Origin: Armatimonadota bacterium
Lineage (GTDB): Bacteria; Armatimonadota; Hebobacteria; CAIYQO01
Direction of reading: 5' to 3'
Assembly (NCBI GenBank): GCA_022708765.1
Contig: JAKIYB010000160.1
Location: 356 to 8,774, forward strand
Length of the DNA stretch: 8,419 nucleotides
Below are positions 1 to 5,366 of the stretch, one piece after another. Each line of letters begins with the position of its first letter. Position 1 is the first letter of the stretch. The notes below the pieces were generated by a model. It had not been told where the DNA came from. It worked only from the letters and a program-made list of their open reading frames with translations, and ran no database searches. Both the position numbers and the translations under genes were made by a program.

Positions 1-120
1 CTCCAGCTTCCCGCCGGTGCGCGGGTGTATGACTGCACCATGCTGGAAGATGCGCGCGCCGAGATCGGCGCGACGATGGCGATGCAGGCGTTTGAGATGA
101 AAACACTCTGGGTGAAGTGA
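1..120 (+). CDS. C-terminal end of an unidentified protein (possibly a glycoside hydrolase)
   Basis: The first reading frame is open from the window edge and gives 39 residues before a TGA at 118-120. The last residues read FEMKTLWVK. An aromatic or acidic residue followed by a 'KTL' beta strand at the very C-terminus recalls the end of GH38-type alpha-mannosidases ('PFEIKTLRL'), but 39 residues are too few to assign a family. The next gene starts about 280 nt downstream on the same strand behind its own promoter-like sequence, so this is probably the end of a separate transcription unit. I saw no clear terminator hairpin right after the stop. That it is coding is likely; the enzyme suggestion is a weak inference. 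Confidence 0.5.
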   Translation, partial: LQLPAGARVYDCTMLEDARAEIGATMAMQAFEMKTLWVK

Positions 121-254
121 ATCGGAAGTGGGCGCAATGAGTGCGACCGGGTAGCGCCATCCCATGCTGTTTCGTGGCGCATTACCAGCATGCGGATACT
201 CTTCCTGGGCGAGACAGCGCAGTGCTTCACAGGCTGATTCAGCCCCGTCGCGCC

Positions 255-283
255 TTTACGCTTGACGCGATATCGCCTATAAT
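255..283 (+). promoter_or_regulatory. Putative sigma70-type promoter of the yacL-ispDF unit
   Basis: A perfect TATAAT at 278-283 lies 17 nt downstream of TTTACG at 255-260 (four of six matches to TTGACA). Transcription would start near 290 and leave a leader of about 108 nt before the ATG at 399. The spacer holds a perfect 10-bp palindrome, GCGATATCGC, at 267-276, just upstream of the -10 box, where a repressor or other regulator could bind. The remainder of 121-398 shows no convincing gene: the yacL frame is open back to 141, but that stretch is not like the family. Confidence 0.5.
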
Positions 284-398
284 GGCAGGAAGTAGTTGTG
301 CGCATGGATGCGCCGTGCGCGCTATTGCACAGCCGTGTCGTGAAGACGATGCGGACGTTTACCATACACATAGTCGTGACGCGGAAGGAGCAGTTATT

Positions 399-1580
399 AT
401 GGGTTTACGTATTTTTGGCTTCATTTTCAGCGCGGTTATCGCATTTGCCACCTCTGTGATCGGGCACGCGCTGGCAAAATTCTTCCTGGCGGTGGTAGAG
501 AACAACGCAAAACTGCCACTGTCGCCGCTGTATAAGACGCTCACACCGGTGGGAGTGGTCTTCATCTTCGCCATCATCGGCTTCTACCTGGGCACGCGCC
601 TTTTCCGCGGCATGGCGGAGGTGGCGAACAGCCTGAAGCGCATTCCGGCGGAGGATAAGATCGCCAGCACGTTCGGCACGCTCATCTCGCTTATCCCGGT
701 GGTGCTGGTCTGGGCGGTGACGCTGATTCTGGTGAATCCCGAGCAATTCCCGATGCTGGCGCTGGTGGCGGTGCTGCTGCTGGCCTCGGTCTTCATCATC
801 TGGTTGGGCAACGTTATCGCGCTCAGCATGAAGGACGAGATGAAGTTCCTCATGCCCGGGCGCGCGAGCGGCGGCGCGTCCCCCGCGGTGGCGCAAGCGG
901 CGGGCGGGGCCACGCCGAAGCTGCTCGACACCAATATCATCATTGACGGCCGCATCTACGATATCTGCCGCGCGGGCTTTCTGGAAGGGACGCTCATCCT
1001 CCCCGGTTTCGTGTTGGAGGAACTGCACCACATCGCCGACTCCGCTGACGCGCTACGTCGCAACCGCGGCCGCCGCGGGCTGGATATCCTGCATCAGTTG
1101 CAGACGGAGATGGAAGGCTCACTGCGCATCCTCGACCGCTATAAGGTCACCTTCGCCCCCGGCGACGGCGTAGATATAAAACTGGTGAAATTGGCGAAAG
1201 CGATGGGCGCGGATATCGTCACCAACGACTATAATCTGAACAAGGTCGCCAAACTGCACGGCGTACGGGTGTTGAATATCAACGAACTCGCCAACGCGGT
1301 GAAGCCGGTGGTGCTGCCGGGTGAAGAACTGGTGGTGACCATCGTGCGCGAAGGGAAAGAGTATAACCAGGGCGTGGGCTACCTGGACGACGGCACCATG
1401 GTGGTGGTGGAAAACGGCAAGAAGATGCTGGGCGACACCGTGGCCGTCACCGTCTCCAGCGTGCTGCAGACGGTGGCCGGGAAGATGATCTTTGCCGATC
1501 TGAAATACGAAGGGCAGGAGGACAGCGACGACGGTAGCGGTTCTTATTCCGGCCGCGGGGGCCGGCGAAAGACTACGTAG
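399..1580 (+). CDS. yacL: YacL-type membrane-anchored PIN-TRAM domain protein
   Basis: This 393-residue protein has four predicted membrane segments (about residues 5-33, 50-69, 94-112, 118-140), a low-complexity Ala/Gly linker, a PIN nuclease-like domain (about 174-300) and a TRAM RNA-binding domain (about 307-373). PIN acidic residues are visible: Asp177 in LLDTN, Glu207/208 in LEEL, Asp259 in VDIKL and Asp277 in TNDYN, so the metal site looks intact. Architecture and length match Bacillus YacL; PIN-TRAM proteins are presumed metal-dependent RNases, but the cellular role is poorly defined. The start at 399 is chosen because GGAAGGAG (383-390) lies 8 nt upstream and the protein then opens directly with the first membrane helix. 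The in-frame ATG at 141 would add 86 unrelated residues. The C-terminus ends in an acidic then Gly/Arg-rich tail. The 3' end overlaps the start of ispDF, the same gene order as in Bacillus. Confidence 0.9.
   Translation: MGLRIFGFIFSAVIAFATSVIGHALAKFFLAVVENNAKLPLSPLYKTLTPVGVVFIFAIIGFYLGTRLFRGMAEVANSLKRIPAEDKIASTFGTLISLIPVVLVWAVTLILVNPEQFPMLALVAVLLLASVFIIWLGNVIALSMKDEMKFLMPGRASGGASPAVAQAAGGATPKLLDTNIIIDGRIYDICRAGFLEGTLILPGFVLEELHHIADSADALRRNRGRRGLDILHQLQTEMEGSLRILDRYKVTFAPGDGVDIKLVKLAKAMGADIVTNDYNLNKVAKLHGVRVLNINELANAVKPVVLPGEELVVTIVREGKEYNQGVGYLDDGTMVVVENGKKMLGDTVAVTVSSVLQTVAGKMIFADLKYEGQEDSDDGSGSYSGRGGRRKTT
1516..1521 (+). promoter_or_regulatory. Perfect Shine-Dalgarno AGGAGG that sets the ispDF start
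   Basis: AGGAGG lies inside the 3' end of yacL, 6 nt before ACG at 1528 and 9 nt before a second ACG at 1531. No ATG, GTG or TTG exists in the ispD frame between the upstream TGA (1501-1503) and the GTG at 1600. The ideal spacing and the IspD homology that begins right after it argue that translation starts here on a non-standard codon, or that the real codon is ATG and the base at 1529 is a mutation or sequence error. Confidence 0.6.
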
Positions 1581-2670
1581 CCCGGAGCGGAAAGCCTGGG
1601 TGTCGCTGGGAGGGCGCCCGTTGTTGACGCACGCCCTCGACACCTTTCGCGCCCATCCGGCGGTGACGGAAATCCTCCTCATCATTGCCGAGGATGATAT
1701 GGAGCGCGCACGGGCGCTCATCGCCGAAGGCCCCGCGACCGTGACGGAAAAGGTGGTGCCGGGCGGCGCGCAGCGGCGCGATTCCGTCTGGCAGGGCTTG
1801 CAGGAGATGTCGGCCGGTACGGATATCGTGCTCATTCACGATGCCGCCCGGCCCTTCGTCTCTCACCGGGTCATCAGCGCGTGTATTGACGCGGCGCGCG
1901 CGCATGGCGCGGCGGTGGTCGCCTGCCCGGTAGCCGATACGCTCAAGCGCGCGAACACCGAAGGCGCGGTGGATATCACCGTGGACCGCACCGGGCTGTG
2001 GGGCGCGCAGACACCGCAGGGTTTCCGCGCCGACCTCGCGCGGCGCATCTACGCCCGCGCCATCGCCGAGGATTGGCCGGTCACCGATGACGCCGGCGTT
2101 GCCGAGCGCGCCGGACACCGCGTGCACCTGGTGGAAGGCGAGGCGATGAATTTCAAGATCACCGGCCCCGACGACCTGGCCATGGCGGAACGCCTGCTGG
2201 CCGGAGCCGCGGCGTTGCACTCCCCACCCCGCACGGGCGGAGTGACGGTGCCGCACGCGCTGGGCCTGCTGGGACATTCGGATGCCGACGTGCTGACGCA
2301 CGCCATCATGGATGCCCTGCTGGGGGCCGCCGCGCTGGGGGACATCGGGATGCATTTTCCCGACACCGATCCGCAATACCGCGGCGTCTCCAGCCTCAAT
2401 TTGTTACGGCAGGTTGGCGCATTCCTGCGCCAGCAGGGGTATACTGTAAGTAACATTGACGCGACGGTTGTCGCGCAGGCGCCGAAGCTGGCGCCCCACA
2501 TCCCTGCGATGCGGGCACGGCTGGCGGAGGCGCTGGAGGTTACCGTCGCGCGCGTGTCCGTGAAGGCGACCACGACCGAAGGGTTGGGGTTTGCCGGAGA
2601 GGGCGCCGGGATGGCGGCGTATGCTACGGCATGCCTCCGCCGGGCCGAACCGCTCTCGGAACTGGCGTGA
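1528..2670 (+). CDS. ispDF: Bifunctional IspD-IspF fusion of the MEP isoprenoid pathway, with an incomplete IspF half
   Basis: IspD transfers CMP from CTP to methylerythritol 4-phosphate; IspF later forms the cyclodiphosphate. Both act in the cytoplasm on the way to isopentenyl diphosphate. Numbering from 1528, the IspD half (1 to about 225) has the CTP loop PAAGAGERLR (8-17), Lys22, GGRP (28-31), HDAARPF (104-110), a TPQGF stretch and Lys210 in NFKITGPDDLA. The IspF half (about 237-375) has LLGHSDAD with His250 and Asp252, His258 in the THA motif, ALGDIG, FPDTDP, VDAT-like IDAT, AQAPK and KATTTEGLGF. Two oddities stand out. The only standard start, GTG at 1600, would cut off the CTP loop, so an ACG start at 1528 is proposed. 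And the IspF N-terminal strand (family R-I-G-x-G-x-D-x-H, then about 10 residues) is absent: the linker runs straight into GGVTVPH, losing two of the three metal ligands. IspD is likely functional; IspF activity is doubtful. Confidence 0.88.
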   Translation, partial: TTVAVLIPAAGAGERLRSPERKAWVSLGGRPLLTHALDTFRAHPAVTEILLIIAEDDMERARALIAEGPATVTEKVVPGGAQRRDSVWQGLQEMSAGTDIVLIHDAARPFVSHRVISACIDAARAHGAAVVACPVADTLKRANTEGAVDITVDRTGLWGAQTPQGFRADLARRIYARAIAEDWPVTDDAGVAERAGHRVHLVEGEAMNFKITGPDDLAMAERLLAGAAALHSPPRTGGVTVPHALGLLGHSDADVLTHAIMDALLGAAALGDIGMHFPDTDPQYRGVSSLNLLRQVGAFLRQQGYTVSNIDATVVAQAPKLAPHIPAMRARLAEALEVTVARVSVKATTTEGLGFAGEGAGMAAYATACLRRAEPLSELA

Positions 2671-2690
2671 ATGGCCGCGAGTCATTCACC

Positions 2691-2711
2691 GCATCCCGAT
2701 CCCCGGGATGC
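2691..2711 (+). other. Small hairpin between ispDF and hpf
   Basis: GCATCCC at 2691-2697 and GGGATGC at 2705-2711 form a 7-bp perfect stem with a 7-nt loop in the 69-nt gap between the ispDF stop and the hpf start. There is no T-tract after it, so it is not a standard terminator. It could influence hpf leader stability or processing. No clear promoter is visible in the gap. Confidence 0.3.
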
Positions 2712-2739
2712 CGGGTATGAAAGAAAAGGAGTGCGAGCG

Positions 2740-3285
2740 ATGCAGATCATTTTCACCGGAAAACATCTTGATGTGACCCCGTCGCTGCGGGAGTATGCCG
2801 AGACGAAGCTCTCCAAGCTCAGTCGCTTCTTCGACCACGTGCAGGAAGCGCACGTGACGGAGAGCATCACGCGCGGGCAGCACATCGTCGAAGTGACGCT
2901 CAAGGTGGACGGCACCCTGATCCGCGCCGAAGAGCGCACCAGCGATATGTATACCTCCCTCGACCAGGTGGTGGATAAACTCGAAGGCCAGCTTCGCCGC
3001 TATAAGGAGCGCTTCATCACGCGCACGCAGGAGGCGCTGGGCGGCCAGAAGCCCACCGAACTGGTGGCGGCCGCCACCGCCACCCCCGCCGAAGAGGAAG
3101 AGCCGCTGCCGGAGATCGTGCGCACCAAGCGCTTCGCCGTGAAGCCGATGGGGCCGGAAGAGGCCGCGATGGAGATGGAGCTTATCGGCCATGACTTCTT
3201 CGTCTTCCGCAACTCGGAAAGCAACGAAGTGAACGTCATTTACCGCCGCCGCGATGGCAACTACGGGCTGATCGAGCCGCTGTAA
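2740..3285 (+). CDS. hpf: Long-form ribosome hibernation promoting factor
   Basis: HPF binds the 30S decoding region in stationary phase or under stress. The long form also brings two 70S ribosomes together as inactive 100S dimers through its C-terminal domain. The 181-residue protein has the N-terminal S30AE/RaiA fold (about 1-95; start MQIIFTGKHLDVTPSLREY and the conserved basic surface), an Ala/Pro/Glu-rich linker (about 106-126), and the C-terminal dimerisation domain from Arg128 (RTKRFAVKPM, then GHDFFVFRN and YRRRDGNYGLIEP). Length and domain order are normal for long HPF. The start at 2740 follows AAAGGAG (2725-2731) with 8-nt spacing and gives the family N-terminus; an in-frame ATG at 2671 directly after the ispDF stop would add 23 unlike residues. 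It is probably co-transcribed with ispDF at least in part, and is closed by the hairpin at 3312-3341. Confidence 0.95.
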   Translation: MQIIFTGKHLDVTPSLREYAETKLSKLSRFFDHVQEAHVTESITRGQHIVEVTLKVDGTLIRAEERTSDMYTSLDQVVDKLEGQLRRYKERFITRTQEALGGQKPTELVAAATATPAEEEEPLPEIVRTKRFAVKPMGPEEAAMEMELIGHDFFVFRNSESNEVNVIYRRRDGNYGLIEPL

Positions 3286-3311
3286 ACCCGTCGTGACAGC
3301 GTTGAAACGGT

Positions 3312-3347
3312 GCCGCCCCCTCCGGATACGGAGGGGGCGGCTGTTTG
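3312..3347 (+). terminator. Strong GC-rich hairpin terminator after hpf
   Basis: Bases 3312-3324 and 3329-3341 form a perfect 13-bp, almost all G/C stem with a GATA tetraloop (3325-3328), 26 nt after the hpf stop. The T-tract that follows is short and interrupted (TGTTTGT). Placement and stability fit an intrinsic terminator for the yacL-ispDF-hpf unit. Confidence 0.8.
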
Positions 3348-3397
3348 TCAGGATGGATACAGGTTCCCTCGGCGGGACAAGGGGATCGTCCACCATA

Positions 3398-3499
3398 CTA
3401 CTCCGTTATGTATAAAACCATAGGTAATTCGGTGACAGCCAGCCCGATTGCATCGGGGAGGCAGTCGCCGAATTACTGAGCATCCACATACCGGAGTAG
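3398..3499. repeat. 102-nt nested inverted repeat: structured RNA or MITE-like palindrome, unidentified
   Basis: Three nested arms pair across a single axis. The outer arm is CTACTCCG (3398-3405) with CGGAGTAG (3492-3499), extended after one mismatch by TATGT (3407-3411) with ACATA (3486-3490). The middle arm is 3424-3436 with 3464-3476, 13 pairs including one G-T. The inner arm is CCCGAT (3443-3448) with ATCGGG (3452-3457) around a TGC triloop, with GCC/GGC (3438-3440/3460-3462) between. A 12/9-nt asymmetric internal loop separates outer and middle arms. There is no open reading frame of note, and it resembles no riboswitch I recognise. It lies between the hpf terminator and the 3' end of the convergent pilin gene. 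It could be an independent small RNA, a pilin-mRNA 3' structure, or a miniature inverted-repeat element. Confidence 0.6.
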
Positions 3500-3515
3500 C
3501 AACGATCACGGTTCA

Positions 3516-3552
3516 GCGCGCCGCCGGCAGCCGGGGATGCGCGGCGGCGCGC
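3516..3552 (-). terminator. Possible hairpin terminator of the pilin gene
   Basis: GCGCGCCGCC (3516-3525) and GGCGGCGCGC (3543-3552) form a perfect 10-bp G/C stem just beyond the minus-strand stop codon at 3563-3565. No T-tract follows on the minus strand, so termination efficiency is uncertain, and similar GC pairing can occur by chance in such GC-rich sequence. Confidence 0.35.
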
Positions 3553-3562
3553 ATGCGCCGGG

Positions 3563-4162
3563 TTACGGCGTCCAGTAGCTGGTGGCGCGGAAGAGCGGGC
3601 CGTTCCGGAACTCCGTATCGGCCAGGATGTAGCCGAAGGTGGTGTTGTTCGTGTTGCGGCCGTCGTTCATCGCCAGCACCCGCAGCGTGCGGATGAGCGG
3701 ATACTCAAACTCGCCGGGCGTCACGGTGGGATTCTCCGGCACCAGCCAGCGATACTTGGGATTCTGGTTCGGGTAGAGCTTGCCGTTCAGGCTGAGGATC
3801 GTCACCTTGTCCGCATCGGCGAAGGCGGCGGAGCAGTAACCGATGCCGTAAGGGTCGGCGGCAACCTTCTCCACCATCTCGGCGTCATCCGTGACGGTGA
3901 CGGCCTGGCTGCCGATGGCGGCGTTCAGCACCCCGGCGCTCTCCGCGTAGACTCGCGCACCGCTGTGTCTGTCCAGCGTGTAAGCCTGGTAGACATTTGC
4001 GCTGTAGCCTTTGTAGGTCGCGTCGCAGAAGAGCGTCGCCAACTGCGCGGTGCCGGTGTCGTGGTCATCCGCGGCAAGGCCGCCCGTCGTGATTTTGCTG
4101 TTTCTCGACACAATGAACACGACGGCATCGCGGGCGATATCCTGCAGCGCCTGGTTCGCGGC
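3563..4162 (-). pseudogene. 3' part of the frameshifted pilin gene: PstS-like substrate-binding domain, second half
   Basis: This 199-residue stretch continues the pseudopilin gene that starts at 5082, in another frame. It begins at AANQALQDIA and ends with ATSYWTP. It resembles the second half of PstS-type periplasmic phosphate-binding proteins: DAVVFIVSRNSKI (family 'DGLVVIVNKDNPV'), AQLATLFCDATYKGYS (family 'QLRAIFTGKITNW'), YTLDRHSGARVYAE (family 'R-x-SGSGT' loop) and DPYGIGYCSAAFA (family 'DPNAIGYV'). The family phosphate loop is altered here, so the ligand need not be phosphate. It has no ribosome site or start codon of its own near the junction; the ATG at 4234 in this frame yields an unrelated lead-in overlapping the other frame. 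It is best read as the lost C-terminus of one 506-residue protein. Confidence 0.7.
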
Positions 4163-5082
4163 GGGGTGATGGTTTGCACTCTGTTGTCGGCGATGCCCCA
4201 GACGAACTGGGCGCCTGCCAGCGCGCGACGCCAATCAGCGTTTTTCGCGGTGGCAACGGTGACGTTCGTCACGTCGCCCGCGCCTTTGAAGCCACGGGTG
4301 AAGACTTTTCCGCCTTTTGCCATCCACACCTCCGCCGCCGCCGCGACGATGGGCATCGTCGCATAATCACCGCCGATGGTGATGGTGCTGGCCACCGGCG
4401 CGATGCCGGTCGGGGCGTTGGGCAGTTGGATGCCGCCGCCGTAATTCTGCACGAGGCCAAGCCCCACCGCCTGATAGAAGGCGCGTCCCGGGCCGTAGTC
4501 TATAGCCTTCAGGTTCGCCTGCTTGCCGGGAAAGAATTTGGCGTGGCCGTCACAAAAGCCCACCACCACACCGCCATGACGCGGTTCCAATTCCACCGCG
4601 GTGTTGGCCGCCGCAGAGGTGGGATCCACCAGCGCGCCTCCGCCGATGAGGCCGCCGCCATCCGCCCAGGCGCGGGAGGGGGTGGCGTCGGCGATGGCGC
4701 CCACCTCGGAAGGCGCGCGCACCTGGGCCTCGTTGCAGCCGGTGCCGTCCGCGCGCACCAGCAATCCGCTGTAGCCGTAGCTGATGGGGCGCGTTTTGTC
4801 GTTGGCGGCGTCCGCCGGACAGAAGAAGATCTTCTGCGTGCCGGCATAGTTCTCGATGGCCGTATTCCAGGCGGCGCCGGGGAAGCGGTTGCCGTTATCC
4901 TGGGCATACATCTGCACGGCCATGGCCAGTTGGCGCACCTGCGAGGTGCAGCTCACCTTCAAGGCGTGTATCCGGGCCTTCTGGAAGACCGGAAACAGGA
5001 TCGAGGCGAGGATCGCGATTATCGCGATCACCACCAGCAGTTCGATGAGGGTGAACCCTCGTTTCAACAGACGGGAACACAT
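3925..5082 (-). CDS. Pseudopilin (prepilin-type N-terminal methylation domain) joined to a PstS-like domain; frame broken near 4165
   Basis: The 385-residue reading starts at ATG 5082-5080, 6 nt after AAAGGAGG (5089-5096). Residues 1-9 are a short basic leader, and RGFTLIELL gives the prepilin peptidase site after Gly9, with Phe at +1 and Glu14 at +5, then one hydrophobic helix to about residue 33. The globular part carries the pilin-family motif R-H-x8-DGH (His169, Asp178-Gly179). From about residue 232 (STITIGGD) a different fold begins, resembling the start of PstS-like substrate-binding domains (family 'ITIDGSSTVYPI'). After Thr306, at a run of four C on this strand (+ strand 4163-4166), homology moves to the -1 frame; the final 79 residues here (Arg/Thr/Pro-rich) are out-of-frame translation. 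One extra C would restore a 506-residue protein. It would be exported and inserted in the membrane or a pseudopilus by a type II secretion/type IV pilus-like machine. Confidence 0.85.
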   Translation of the reverse strand: MCSRLLKRGFTLIELLVVIAIIAILASILFPVFQKARIHALKVSCTSQVRQLAMAVQMYAQDNGNRFPGAAWNTAIENYAGTQKIFFCPADAANDKTRPISYGYSGLLVRADGTGCNEAQVRAPSEVGAIADATPSRAWADGGGLIGGGALVDPTSAAANTAVELEPRHGGVVVGFCDGHAKFFPGKQANLKAIDYGPGRAFYQAVGLGLVQNYGGGIQLPNAPTGIAPVASTITIGGDYATMPIVAAAAEVWMAKGGKVFTRGFKGAGDVTNVTVATAKNADWRRALAGAQFVWGIADNRVQTITPPRTRRCRISPAMPSCSLCRETAKSRRAALPRMTTTPAPRSWRRSSATRPTKATAQMSTRLTRWTDTAVRESTRRAPGC

Positions 5083-5212
5083 GGTACTCCTCCTTTCGTT
5101 TTCGCGTGCCAGTTGGGTGATCCCTCGGGAGTTCCCGGTCCGTCAGGATCGCTTTCCTCTTTCAGCGTATCCCTGGTAACCGGCCGTGGAGCGCCTGGAA
5201 AGGCAAAGTGCA

Positions 5213-5250
5213 TTAAACTCGCGTTAACCGGCCTTAAACTTCATAACCGG
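5213..5250. repeat. Paired direct repeats TTAAACT-n-TAACCGG between divergent genes
   Basis: TTAAACT (5213-5219) then TAACCGG (5225-5231), and again TTAAACT (5234-5240) then TAACCGG (5244-5250), give two direct copies offset by about 20 bp. A further TAACCGG lies at 5177-5183. A period of about two helical turns between divergent pilin and glcF genes suggests operator half-sites for a regulator, but no regulator is identified. I found no convincing -35/-10 pair for the pilin gene on the minus strand in this gap. Confidence 0.4.
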
Positions 5251-5330
5251 ATCGGCATCGGGAGTTAATGTTCTTGATCCGTGAAGCGGGGAAGTGTTAA
5301 ATGAGGGGCGTAGCGCTGTTCAGTTACGAT

Positions 5331-5366
5331 TGGACGTCTTCCCCCGCTTTTGGGTACACTACCCCT
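5331..5366 (+). promoter_or_regulatory. Putative promoter of glcF, positioned for a leaderless mRNA
   Basis: TACACT at 5355-5360 (four of six matches to TATAAT) ends 6 nt before the ATG at 5367, the usual distance from a -10 box to the transcription start. A weak -35-like TGGACG is at 5331-5336 with 18-nt spacing. No Shine-Dalgarno sequence precedes the ATG (the bases are TACCCCT). Together this fits a transcript that begins at the start codon. Confidence 0.35.

Noticed and set aside
262..283. TTGACG at 262-267 as the -35 box for TATAAT at 278
   Set aside because: The spacing is only 10 nt; TTTACG at 255-260 has the right 17-nt spacing.
141..398. N-terminal extension of yacL from ATG at 141
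   Set aside because: The 86 extra residues are unlike the family, overlap the promoter-like sequence, and a strong ribosome site precedes ATG 399.
1573..2376. Long minus-strand open frame opposite ispDF
   Set aside because: Arg/His/Gly-rich composition typical of antisense frames in GC-rich genes; no recognisable motif or ribosome site.
1600..2670. GTG at 1600 as the start of ispDF
   Set aside because: It would remove PAAGAGERLR and Lys22, the CTP-binding loop that is plainly encoded just upstream in the same frame; no purine-rich site of comparable quality precedes it.
3398..3499. Assigning the nested palindrome to a known riboswitch
   Set aside because: A few bases near 3431-3469 recall cobalamin or c-di-GMP motifs, but the required conserved boxes are not present and it is not upstream of a gene.
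4160..4168. Programmed -1 frameshifting or phase variation at the C run
   Set aside because: The run is only four bases, it is not a standard X-XXY-YYZ slippery site, and no obvious stimulatory hairpin was identified; a simple indel is more likely.
4174..5268. 364-codon plus-strand open frame opposite the pilin gene
   Set aside because: Composition is that of an antisense shadow, while the minus strand carries clear pilin and substrate-binding motifs.
5301..5366. ATG at 5301 as the glcF start
   Set aside because: It adds 22 residues not seen in the family; kept only as an alternative because a weak GGGGAAG lies upstream.
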